Source: Sphaerochaeta sp.
GTDB taxonomy: Bacteria; Spirochaetota; Spirochaetia; Sphaerochaetales; Sphaerochaetaceae
Direction of reading: 5' to 3'
DNA: 9,580 nt
NCBI GenBank assembly: GCA_023228445.1
Contig: JALOBD010000087.1
Coordinates: 1-9,580, forward strand
Below the pieces are notes generated by a model. The model searched no databases. It was given only the letters and a program-made list of their open reading frames with translations, and was not told the DNA's origin. Every line of letters starts with the position of its first letter. Within the stretch, counting starts at the first letter, position 1. Of the stretch, positions 1 through 5,039 are shown one piece after another. Both the position numbers and the translations under genes were made by a program.

Positions 1-84
1 GAATGTCGTTGAGATTCCTTCAAGAACCGCTTGGTCAAAGATCAAACTCTTCACATTTGCCCGGGCGAAATCCAGATTCAGCAT
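1..84 (-). CDS. Partial CDS, N-terminus of a possible Fic-family protein
   Basis: A minus-strand frame opens at an ATG complementary to 82-84 and stays open to the left edge, giving 28 visible residues that begin MLNLDFARANVKSLI and end in LEGISTTF. The LEGxSTTF ending resembles the region just after the first helix of some Fic-domain (AMP-transferase/toxin-type) proteins, where a similar segment precedes the Fic core. The diagnostic HPFxxGNGR motif would lie outside the window, so the call rests on recall of the N-terminal pattern only. The frame is also open upstream of the ATG for about 20 codons, to an in-frame TGA near 141-143, so the true start could be elsewhere or the gene could be 5'-truncated. 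Only a weak purine-rich GAGAGAG precedes the ATG. It is divergent from the DUF4143 remnant starting about 30 bp away. Confidence 0.4.
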   Translation of the reverse strand, partial: MLNLDFARANVKSLIFDQAVLEGISTTF

Positions 85-116
85 CACTCTCTCACTAAGA
101 GTTCCTTCCCTATATC

Positions 117-695
117 CTGACTGAGCAGAAAAACGATATCAAGGCAGAGGACGATGAAGAGATCGACGTTGAAACAGTCGCCGACTACCTCAATATCTTT
201 GACAGGCTTTTTCTTACTGAAAATCAACCGTCGTTCAGTCCTCACCTCCGTTCATCTGTCCCCATAAAGAAAGCGGTCAAACGTCACTTTGCCGATCCTT
301 CCTTGGCATGCGCCCTTTTGAAGGCGACGGAGGAGTCGTTGCTCGCTGACATGGAGACGCTCGGATCCCTCTTCGAAGCCTTATGTGAACGCGATTTGAG
401 AGTGTATGCCGAGGTACACGATGCTCAACTTTACCATTATCAAGACTACAACAAGAATGAAATCGATGCGATTGTGCAGATGAGCGATGGTTCTTGGGGT
501 GCATTTGCGATCAAGCTTGGGGTCAATGACGTGGACAGGGCTGCCCTGAACTTACTGAGGATATCAGAGTTGATCCAGCGGAATCCCAAAGGGAGACCGC
601 CAAAAGTCATGGCGATTATCACGGGACTGTCAAATGCCGCCTATCGTCGCCCGGACGGTGTCTATGTACTCCCGATCACTGCGTTGAGAGAGTAG
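117..695 (+). pseudogene. 5'-truncated AAA/DUF4143-family ATPase remnant
   Basis: About 190 codons are open in one frame, ending at TAG 693-695. The frame is closed by TAA at 96-98, and homology-like sequence appears to begin near 117-123. The translation fits the C-terminal DUF4143 half of the AAA_14/DUF4143 ATPases. Visible segments are VADYLNIFDRLFL, then an RSS segment, KRHFADPSLACALL, GSLFEALCERDLRVYA, a YHYQDYNKNEIDAIV segment and IKLG, ending near DGVYVLPITAL. The YHYxD...EIDAIV...IKLG stretch resembles the PD-(D/E)XK-like core of DUF4143, although the final E of the usual E-x-K reads I-K here. Full-length members are about 400 residues with a Walker A/B ATPase domain first; that half is missing, and no ATG or ribosome binding site opens the frame. 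A TTG near 303 falls inside the conserved segment and is not a start. I read it as a non-functional remnant left by a rearrangement at about 85-120. Confidence 0.75.
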
Positions 696-703
696 GGCAA
701 GTG

Positions 704-738
704 TATATTCAACACGCTCTCAATGATGTTGAAGTATA
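704..738. repeat. Hairpin after the DUF4143 remnant
   Basis: TATA-TTCAACA (704-714) pairs with TGTTGAA-g-TATA (727-738): 11 base pairs with one bulged G and a 12-nt loop. It begins 8 bp after the DUF4143 stop codon. There is no T-tract on either side, so it is not a convincing intrinsic terminator. It could be a remnant 3' stabilising structure. Confidence 0.5.
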
Positions 739-747
739 GAGCGGGAT

Positions 748-796
748 TTAGGGAACAACAATTGGGGTTTGAGTCAAAATTATTCCCTAACTCAAA
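748..796. repeat. Two interlocked inverted repeats
   Basis: TTAGGGAA (748-755) is repeated inverted as TTCCCTAA (783-790), and TTTGAGT (768-774) is repeated inverted as ACTCAAA (790-796). The arms alternate (A, B, A', B'), so the two stems cannot nest. In RNA they would form either alternative hairpins or an H-type pseudoknot. Flanking bases extend both pairings imperfectly: AACAACAATT opposite AAAATTATT, and GG opposite CC. This accounts for much of the gene-poor stretch between the DUF4143 remnant and the antitoxin gene. Confidence 0.55.
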
Positions 797-908
797 ACCT
801 CCTCCAACACTCATCCCTCATGAATTTCCTGATTCGCTCATCATCCGTACCTTTGTAATAGGCAATCAGTAGGGCTGTGAATTCATTGCCCCTGACCTCG
901 GGAATCAC
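792..908 (-). CDS. 38-residue minus-strand frame, small ORF or gene fragment
   Basis: A GTG at 906-908 directly follows an in-frame TAG (909-911) and opens a frame that ends at TGA 792-794. The product would be VIPEVRGNEFTALLIAYYKG followed by a charged tail ending in CWRRF. The composition is protein-like (mixed hydrophobic core, then alternating acidic and basic residues), unlike a random shadow frame, and no plus-strand gene overlaps it. No good ribosome binding site precedes the GTG. The start region overlaps the palindrome upstream of the antitoxin gene. I do not recognise a family. It may be the 3' end of a gene whose 5' part was lost, consistent with the other fragments here, or a short genuine ORF divergent from the antitoxin. 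Confidence 0.25.
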   Translation of the reverse strand: MIPEVRGNEFTALLIAYYKGTDDERIRKFMRDECWRRF

Positions 909-930
909 CTAATCTATTATAGGAGATTCC
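901..930. promoter_or_regulatory. 30-bp palindrome over the antitoxin ribosome binding site
   Basis: GGAATCACCTA (901-911) and TAGGAGATTCC (920-930) are inverted copies matching at 10 of 11 positions around an 8-bp AT-rich centre. The right arm contains the AGGAG (921-925) that serves the ATG at 934. Ribbon-helix-helix antitoxins of the RelB type usually bind palindromes in their own promoter, so this is the natural autoregulatory operator. If transcribed, the hairpin would also bury the ribosome binding site. Confidence 0.6.
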
Positions 931-933
931 TGT

Positions 934-1233
934 ATGGCTCAAGTTACATTCAGTATGAGCATGAACGCTGAGTTGAAGCGGGAATTCGATGCAGTGTGCC
1001 AAGAGTTCGGCTTGAGTGCTGCCGCTGCGTTCATCATGTTCGCCCAAGCGGTTGTCCGTGAGAGGAGAATTCCCATTGAGATAGAGGCGTCACCTGTTGA
1101 GAGCGCCAGAGCTGCTGGCAAGGAGGCCTTCTCCGCTCTTCGACAATCGGTAAAAGAGAGAGATCTCCAGGGTATGAACCTTGACGATATCAATGAGGAG
1201 ATCCGGCGGACTCGCATCAGGGATGATCGTTGA
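934..1233 (+). CDS. RelB/DinJ-family type II antitoxin, apparently orphan
   Basis: The 99-residue product starts AQVTFSMSMNAELKREFDAV and continues through FGLSAAAAFIMFAQAVVRE to RRIPIEI. This is the ribbon-helix-helix layout of RelB/DinJ antitoxins: a short N-terminal beta strand, two helices at about residues 10-45, then the conserved basic-hydrophobic RxxxIPxEI turn. The C-terminal half (about 55-99) is charged and helical, as expected for the toxin-wrapping tail. Start ATG 934 has AGGAG 8 bp upstream. In such modules the dimer would bind operator DNA and neutralise a RelE/YafQ-type RNase or another toxin encoded just downstream. Here an overlapping ATG (1223) opens only 12 codons before a stop, and no toxin is recognisable before the tRNA. 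It is therefore either a solitary antitoxin or the survivor of a broken pair. Confidence is high for the family, lower for the orphan status. Confidence 0.82.
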   Translation: MAQVTFSMSMNAELKREFDAVCQEFGLSAAAAFIMFAQAVVRERRIPIEIEASPVESARAAGKEAFSALRQSVKERDLQGMNLDDINEEIRRTRIRDDR

Positions 1234-1239
1234 TCATCC
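1221..1239. repeat. Perfect 8-bp inverted repeat at the antitoxin stop codon
   Basis: GGATGATC (1221-1228) and GATCATCC (1232-1239) are exact inverted copies around a 3-nt centre GTT. The antitoxin stop TGA (1231-1233) and an overlapping ATG (1223-1225) both sit inside it. There is no T-tract on either strand, so it is not a standard terminator. Confidence 0.7.
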
Positions 1240-1295
1240 ACGTTGGCACCGCCCCCACTGAGCTCTAACATATACCAGGAAGGAATACCGAGATG

Positions 1296-1327
1296 CTCTG
1301 AGGAGTAAGGAATTTAGTTTCTCAGAG
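1296..1327. repeat. Inverted repeat beyond the tRNA 3' end
   Basis: CTCTGAG (1296-1302) pairs with CTCAGAG (1321-1327) across an 18-nt loop, 26 bp beyond the 3' end of the minus-strand tRNA. No T-tract follows on the minus strand, so it is at best a weak processing or termination structure. Otherwise 1240-1352 shows no gene. Confidence 0.35.
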
Positions 1328-1352
1328 GGACCGATTGAAATGCTGTATGGGT

Positions 1353-1436
1353 TGCCGAAAGCGGGACTTGAACCCGCACGCCCTATTGGGCAAGGGATTT
1401 TAAGTCCCTTGTGTCTACCGATTCCACCATTTCGGC
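1353..1436 (-). tRNA. tRNA-Leu, anticodon UAA
   Basis: The minus strand folds as a class II tRNA. The acceptor stem is GCCGAAA (1430-1436) with TTTCGGC (1354-1360), and A at 1353 is the discriminator. The D-arm contains GGTAGAC. The anticodon stem AGGGA/TCCCT encloses the loop CTTAAAA with anticodon TAA (1400-1402). A variable arm GCCC-AATA-GGGC follows, then the T-arm GCGGG/CCCGC with loop TTCAAGT. The long variable arm and the A73 discriminator fit leucine. The 3' CCA is not encoded: the bases after the discriminator read ACC. It lies 6 bp downstream of the minus-strand coiled-coil gene and may be co-transcribed with it. Confidence 0.96.
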
Positions 1437-1442
1437 CAAGAG

Positions 1443-1901
1443 TCAATCCTCTTCGATCTGCAGTACGTTCGCGTCGGTCTTGGCAGGGATGAGGCGCTTG
1501 ATGAACGATTGGGTGCCGATGTATGTCTTCTCGAACTCCGCCTCGCTCTCCTTGAGCGCCGCCTGCCAGGCAGCACCGAAGCCCGGGCTGTTGATCGTCA
1601 GCCGGTCCACAGCCGTCTGGTAGACGTTCAGCCGGGCAATCTCCTTGCGTCCGGGTTTTTGGGAGTAGGTGTTGATCGTGATCCTCAGGTTCTCGTTCTG
1701 CTTCTTCAGCTCCTCGTTCTCGCCCCTCACTTTCATCAAGCCGTCGCTCTCCAGATCCATCCGGTCGGCGAGCATCATTTTCAGCCGCTCCTGCTCTTTG
1801 GTCGCGGCCTTCTTCTCACCACTACGTTTGACGGCCATGATGATCAGGACGATGAGGGCCACCGCAAGCCCGATACCCAGACCAATTGCAAAGTTCTTCA
1901 T
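1443..1901 (-). CDS. Small membrane-anchored coiled-coil protein of unknown function
   Basis: The 152-residue product has one N-terminal hydrophobic segment, IGLGIGLAVALIVLIIMAV (about residues 6-24), followed by KRSGEKK. This is a typical single-pass anchor with a positively charged cytoplasmic flank. Residues of about 33-80 are rich in E, K, L and Q, including the segment ENEELKKQNENLRITI, and should form a coiled coil. The C-terminal half (about 85-145) contains conserved-looking FGAAWQAALKESEAEFEKTY and an acidic end (IEED). The ATG at 1899-1901 is preceded by GGGAGGAG (1911-1918), a strong ribosome binding site, which fixes the start. It follows the threonine-synthase-like gene by 64 bp on the same strand, with a possible own promoter in the gap, and ends 6 bp before the tRNA. 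I recognise no family and see no link to the PLP or YgfK functions. It is more likely a housekeeping-type envelope-associated protein. Confidence 0.82.
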   Translation of the reverse strand: MKNFAIGLGIGLAVALIVLIIMAVKRSGEKKAATKEQERLKMMLADRMDLESDGLMKVRGENEELKKQNENLRITINTYSQKPGRKEIARLNVYQTAVDRLTINSPGFGAAWQAALKESEAEFEKTYIGTQSFIKRLIPAKTDANVLQIEED

Positions 1902-1931
1902 GATGCACCGCTCCTCCCGTTAGATGTCAAA

Positions 1932-1960
1932 AAGGTACCGCAACCCCTAGATTTTGTCAA
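1932..1960 (-). promoter_or_regulatory. Possible promoter for the coiled-coil gene and tRNA-Leu
   Basis: On the minus strand TTGACA (1955-1960) is followed after 17 bp by TACCTT (1932-1937). The -35 is perfect and the spacing ideal, but the -10 matches only 3 of 6 consensus bases. It lies in the 64-bp gap just before the coiled-coil gene. Confidence 0.35.
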
Positions 1961-1965
1961 AGCCA

Positions 1966-3192
1966 TCAGAGGGCGAATCGCTGCCTCATTGCCTCCGCCG
2001 AGTTCTCGATCGCCTCAGGAATCTGTATTCTTCCATCGAAGACCGCCATATCCTTGAAGCCGGTTCCGGTGAGCAGCACGCACACCTCGAAGTGCTCGCC
2101 AAATCGGTCGAGCACCATCTGCCGGTCGCTCTTCAGCGCAGCGAAGGCGCAGGCTGCAGCCGGTTCAACGAAGAGGCCTGCCTCTCGTGCCAGCTCGAGC
2201 TGGGCCTCGAGGATTTCACTGTCGTCGACCTCGGTCGCCCACCCCTGGCTCTCTGAGATGTAGCGCACCGCCATCCGGCCGTTGGCAGGACTCTCCACGT
2301 TGATGGAGTCTGCCCGGGTGGTCGCCTCGGCGAGGTTGGTGAACTCCTGTGTCTGCCATGCCCGTGCGATAGCATTGCTCTCTCTCGACTGGGCAGCGAC
2401 CAAAAGGGGGATGTTCTTGATGAGGCCGGCATCCTTGAGGTCGCTGAAGCCCTTGTAGACTCCGGCGAAGATGCAGCCGTCACCGGTGGGCACATAGACT
2501 ATATCGGGAACGTTTCTGCCCATCTGGAGGAAGAGCTCGATCGAAACGCCCTTCTTGCCCTCGATGGTCATCGGGTTGTAGGCAGTGTTGCGGTTGATGC
2601 CGCCTGCCTCATTTGTATAGGCGATCGAAAGGGCAAAGGCATCGTCGTAGCTGCCCGCCACGGGGACCACCGTCGCTCCGTAGAGCACGCTCTGCATCAG
2701 CTTGTTGGCCGGAGCGGTCTCGGGGACGAAGAGGATGACCTCAAGGCCGTATGCAGCGGCCGCACAGCTCATCGCAGCCCCAGCGTTGCCGGTGGAGGCG
2801 AGGGCGATTCTCGTCTCCTTGTGGTGGAGCGCCTGGGCGATGATCAGCTGGCTCGCCCGGTCCTTGAAGGAGCCCGATGGCAGGACGCTGTCCATCTTGA
2901 AGCTCAGGTTACGCAATCCGTACTGCTTGCCAAGCCTCAGCGGCTTCACGATCGGGGTGTTACCCACCGGATAGCAATCGGGGTGGGGAATCTCGTAGGG
3001 CAAGAAGTCAGTCACCGAGAGGTTCTTGCGCCTCTTCAACTTCTGCAGGTAGTGCTCGTCAAGTTTGACGATGACATTGCCCTGGGCAAACGAGGTGCCG
3101 TCATTGAGGGCAGCACACTTGGGGCACTGATAGAAGACCTGCTTGGTCTCATAGATCTCATGACAGTCATTGCATTCATAGACGAACTTCAT
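1966..3192 (-). CDS. Threonine-synthase-like PLP enzyme with N-terminal zinc ribbon
   Basis: The 408-residue product is a fold-type II PLP enzyme closest in layout to threonine synthase (O-phosphohomoserine to threonine). Residues 7-26 form a zinc ribbon, C7-x2-C10 and C23-x2-C26. The PLP lysine is K110 in LPSGSFKDRAS. LASTGNAGAA (131-140) is the cofactor/substrate loop. VPTGDG (234-239) fills the usual phosphate-binding glycine loop, and LLTGTGFKDM (373-382) matches the C-terminal signature of the family. Start: an ATG at 3190-3192 has AAGGAGGA (3201-3208) at good spacing; a frame-extending ATG 21 bp upstream has none. It is the second gene after the 489-residue PLP enzyme, 63 bp away with an intrinsic terminator between them. 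It could be a true ThrC. Its pairing with another PLP enzyme opposite ygfK-ssnA suggests instead a catabolic relative acting on a small amino acid. The family call is firm; the substrate is open. Confidence 0.88.
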   Translation of the reverse strand: MKFVYECNDCHEIYETKQVFYQCPKCAALNDGTSFAQGNVIVKLDEHYLQKLKRRKNLSVTDFLPYEIPHPDCYPVGNTPIVKPLRLGKQYGLRNLSFKMDSVLPSGSFKDRASQLIIAQALHHKETRIALASTGNAGAAMSCAAAAYGLEVILFVPETAPANKLMQSVLYGATVVPVAGSYDDAFALSIAYTNEAGGINRNTAYNPMTIEGKKGVSIELFLQMGRNVPDIVYVPTGDGCIFAGVYKGFSDLKDAGLIKNIPLLVAAQSRESNAIARAWQTQEFTNLAEATTRADSINVESPANGRMAVRYISESQGWATEVDDSEILEAQLELAREAGLFVEPAAACAFAALKSDRQMVLDRFGEHFEVCVLLTGTGFKDMAVFDGRIQIPEAIENSAEAMRQRFAL

Positions 3193-3200
3193 GGCGCTTC

Positions 3201-3208
3201 TCCTCCTT
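3201..3208 (-). promoter_or_regulatory. Ribosome binding site fixing the threonine-synthase-like start
   Basis: The minus strand reads AAGGAGGA 8 bases before the ATG at 3190-3192. It begins only 3 bp after the T-run of the intercistronic terminator, so no promoter fits between the two. Confidence 0.85.
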
Positions 3209-3211
3209 GAC

Positions 3212-3237
3212 AAAAAAGCCGGACCATCGGCCCGGCT
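3212..3237 (-). terminator. Intrinsic terminator between the two PLP genes
   Basis: On the minus strand AGCCGGGCC (3229-3237) pairs with GGTCCGGCT (3217-3225): 9 bp with one G-U pair and loop GAT, followed at once by TTTTTT. The stem starts 18 bases after the TGA of the 489-residue enzyme gene and ends just before the ribosome binding site of the next gene. It is a textbook rho-independent terminator in an intercistronic position. Confidence 0.85.
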
Positions 3238-3255
3238 CTCGTGGGTTGGCTTGGC

Positions 3256-4725
3256 TCACGGTGCCAAGACTTCCTCATTGAATGCCTCGATCAGGCGATC
3301 GATCTCGTCGGCCAACGGTGGGATACTGGTCCAGTAATCACGGTCGTACCACTGGGCGTTGAGCTCCTCGTACGTTCGTCCCTGTTGCTCGACCCACGTG
3401 TAGTACTTCAGATTGTGGACCCTCAGTCTCTCATAGTAGGTCAGCTCCAATACGCCGTCAATCTGCTGATGGTGCAGACAACCGGCCAAAGCCCGAGAAG
3501 CAGCAAGTTCATCGAACTCACCCTGGATTTCTGCCTGCTCGGTGACGCGGGAGGTGTACATCTCCTCGCTATCGGTCAGCAGTGTGAAGATCACATCGTC
3601 CTCATCCATCTCGTAGTACTTGGCCATCTTGATCGAAGCGAGGACGTTGCCAATGCCGCTGATGCCGTAGAGCGGGAAGTTGGCGATGTCCTCTTCGGCG
3701 ACGCCGATCTTGCGCAGGTACTCGATGCCCACCGGCTCATTGAAGAGGCGCAGGGTGTCCATACAGTCCTGGTCGTCGATCGCGATGATCATGTCGGTAT
3801 TCTTGACGTTGTGTACCCACGGCACATGCTTGTCCCCGATGCCCTCGATACGGTGGGCTCCGAAGCCGTTTCTCAGCAGGGTGGGGCACTGAAGCGCCTC
3901 GACGGCGGCGATCTTCACATTGGGATAGTGCAGCTTCATCAAATCGCCGGCTGCGATGGTGCCGCCACTGCCGGTGGCCGAAACAAGACCCCGCACCCGG
4001 GCCGGATCGATGTGTTCAACCTCGTCGATGATCTCCATGATCGCACCACCGGTGATCTTGTAGTGCCAGAGGTAGTTGCCGAACTCCTCGAACTGGTTGA
4101 AGATGACGATGTGGTTGCCCCTCTCGGCATCCAGCTCGTGGCACTTGTCGAAGATCTCCTTGACGTTGGACTCGCCGCCGGGCGTTGAGATGACCTCGCC
4201 GGCGATCCGCTTGAGCCAATCGAAGCGCTCCTTGCTCATCTCAGCCGGGAGGATGGCGATCGACTGGCAGCCGAGCAGTGCGGCATTGTACGCACCACCG
4301 CGGCAGTAGTTGCCCGTCGATGGCCAGACGGCCTGCTGGTTGACCGAATCGAAGTTCCCACTCACCAACGCCGGTGCAAGACACCCGTAGGTGGCGCCAA
4401 CCTTGTGCGCTCCGGTGGGAAACCACTTGCCGACGAGACAGATGATCCTGGCCTTGACGCCGGTCAATTCACGGGGGACCTCGATGTAGTTGACACCGGC
4501 GAAGGCGCCGCCGTCCTTTGTCGGTTCATTCTTCCAGGTGATCCTGAAGAGATTCAAAGGATCAACATCCCACAGGCCGGTGTGTTTCAGTTTCTCCTTG
4601 ATTTCTTCGCTTACCGTGGAAGGGTCTGCCATCTGTGCGAAGGTAGGGAGCAGGATCCCCTTCTCTTTGCACCGTTGGACATTCCGCGCGCGGACTTCCT
4701 CATTGACACGCAAATTGATCAACAT
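3256..4725 (-). CDS. Fold-type II PLP-dependent enzyme (TrpB/cysteine-synthase superfamily)
   Basis: The 489-residue product has the landmarks of the tryptophan synthase beta/cysteine synthase superfamily. FPTGAHKVGATYG contains the likely PLP lysine K108 and resembles the GAHK of TrpB. WPSTGNYCRGGAYNAALLG (134-152) occupies the asparagine-containing loop, and ATGSGGTIAAG (250-260) binds the PLP phosphate. About 50 residues precede the fold, and a C-terminal extension rich in Tyr, Trp and acidic residues (about 400-489) goes beyond ordinary cysteine synthases, which have about 310-330 residues. Two adjacent ATGs (4726-4728 and 4723-4725) follow GGAGGA (4731-4736); I chose the second because its 6-base spacing is better. 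It is the first gene of the minus-strand unit, 314 bp from divergent ygfK. It is not YgeX-like: the lysine motif and length differ. The reaction is unknown; beta-elimination or replacement on a small amino acid is the family expectation. Confidence 0.85.
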   Translation of the reverse strand: MLINLRVNEEVRARNVQRCKEKGILLPTFAQMADPSTVSEEIKEKLKHTGLWDVDPLNLFRITWKNEPTKDGGAFAGVNYIEVPRELTGVKARIICLVGKWFPTGAHKVGATYGCLAPALVSGNFDSVNQQAVWPSTGNYCRGGAYNAALLGCQSIAILPAEMSKERFDWLKRIAGEVISTPGGESNVKEIFDKCHELDAERGNHIVIFNQFEEFGNYLWHYKITGGAIMEIIDEVEHIDPARVRGLVSATGSGGTIAAGDLMKLHYPNVKIAAVEALQCPTLLRNGFGAHRIEGIGDKHVPWVHNVKNTDMIIAIDDQDCMDTLRLFNEPVGIEYLRKIGVAEEDIANFPLYGISGIGNVLASIKMAKYYEMDEDDVIFTLLTDSEEMYTSRVTEQAEIQGEFDELAASRALAGCLHHQQIDGVLELTYYERLRVHNLKYYTWVEQQGRTYEELNAQWYDRDYWTSIPPLADEIDRLIEAFNEEVLAP

Positions 4726-4767
4726 CATTGTCCTCCATGAATCTGTGATAGCGTTGTAGTGGTTCAA

Positions 4768-4795
4768 AGTATACCGTAGCATCGAAAAAAGTAAA
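4768..4795 (-). promoter_or_regulatory. Promoter of the minus-strand PLP genes
   Basis: On the minus strand TTTACT (4790-4795) is followed after 16 bp by TATACT (4768-4773), which differs from TATAAT at one base. Transcription would start near 4761, giving a leader of about 35 bases before the start codon. It is sigma70-like and the best candidate on this strand. Confidence 0.6.
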
Positions 4796-4801
4796 GAAGA
4801 A

Positions 4802-4826
4802 TTCGTTAATGTTGAATTTTAACGAA
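4802..4826. promoter_or_regulatory. Candidate shared operator between divergent promoters
   Basis: TTCGTTAA (4802-4809) and TTAACGAA (4819-4826) form a perfect 8+8 bp inverted repeat with a 9-bp centre. It sits 6 bp from the -35 of the minus-strand promoter and 5 bp from the -35 of the outer plus-strand promoter. Size and symmetry fit a dimeric helix-turn-helix regulator; the family cannot be told from the sequence. Confidence 0.6.
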
Positions 4827-4831
4827 ACAAT

Positions 4832-4861
4832 TTGCGTAAAGACCAAAAATAGGTATATAAT
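4832..4861 (+). promoter_or_regulatory. Outer plus-strand promoter upstream of ygfK
   Basis: TTGCGT (4832-4837) and a perfect TATAAT (4856-4861) are separated by 18 bp in an AT-rich stretch. A transcript from here would have a leader of about 170 bases. The leader holds a small CCCC-AGC-GGGG hairpin (4915-4925) but no riboswitch that I recognise. Confidence 0.5.
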
Positions 4862-4939
4862 TTTATGGTATCGCATGGTTTTAGTGAGAGACAATCATGT
4901 GGTGAACAACGGGTCCCCAGCGGGGCAAGAGGAGTGGAT

Positions 4940-4956
4940 TTGTTGCGAGTTGTTGC
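4940..4956 (+). repeat. Tandem TTGTTGC repeat upstream of the inner ygfK promoter
   Basis: TTGTTGC occurs at 4940-4946 and again at 4950-4956, a 10-bp period (one helical turn), ending 8 bp before the -35 of the inner promoter. This is where an activator that contacts RNA polymerase would bind. The same stretch can be read as TTGC-N8-GCAA (4943-4958). Confidence 0.45.
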
Positions 4957-4964
4957 AAAAATGA

Positions 4965-4992
4965 TTGACTTCTCGCCAATCTACAGTAGAAT
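4965..4992 (+). promoter_or_regulatory. Inner promoter of ygfK-ssnA
   Basis: TTGACT (4965-4970) and TAGAAT (4987-4992) match 5 of 6 consensus bases each, with a 16-bp spacer. Transcription would start near 4998-5000, leaving a leader of about 40 bases to the ygfK start. Confidence 0.65.
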
Positions 4993-5029
4993 GGCTATGG
5001 GGTGGCGACCTGTGGTCCGCACCCTGTTT

Positions 5030-5034
5030 AGGAG
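5030..5034 (+). promoter_or_regulatory. Ribosome binding site that decides the ygfK start
   Basis: AGGAG lies 5 bp before the ATG at 5040. An in-frame TTG at 4965 would add 25 residues, but it lies inside the -35 element and lacks a ribosome binding site. Confidence 0.85.
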
Positions 5035-5039
5035 TGAGT

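Noticed and set aside
2..121. Plus-strand frame possibly encoding the missing upstream part of the DUF4143 ATPase, joined by a frameshift
   Set aside because: Its FARAKS-type match is a shifted antisense image of the minus-strand LDFARANVKS frame, and it does not align where the family pattern just before DUF4143 should be.
1296..1327. Terminator for the tRNA transcript
   Set aside because: The stem has an 18-nt loop and no T-tract, so it is listed only as an inverted repeat.
1..1352. Duplicate of the tRNA-Leu 3' end as an attachment site
   Set aside because: I found no second copy of the T-arm/acceptor sequence left of the tRNA in this window.
1234..1446. 70-codon minus-strand frame across tRNA-Leu
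   Set aside because: It is read straight through the tRNA gene.
3241..4188. Plus-strand frame of about 315 codons opposite the 489-aa PLP gene
   Set aside because: Antisense shadow of a gene with clear PLP motifs; no family features of its own.
4862..4964. Riboswitch in the outer ygfK leader (purine, xanthine or guanidine type)
   Set aside because: Only a 4-bp CCCC/GGGG hairpin is evident; none of the conserved cores that I know could be aligned.
4965..5039. Longer ygfK with a TTG start, adding 25 residues
   Set aside because: The TTG is part of the -35 element and has no ribosome binding site. The ATG at 5040 has AGGAG and gives the same N-terminus as E. coli YgfK.
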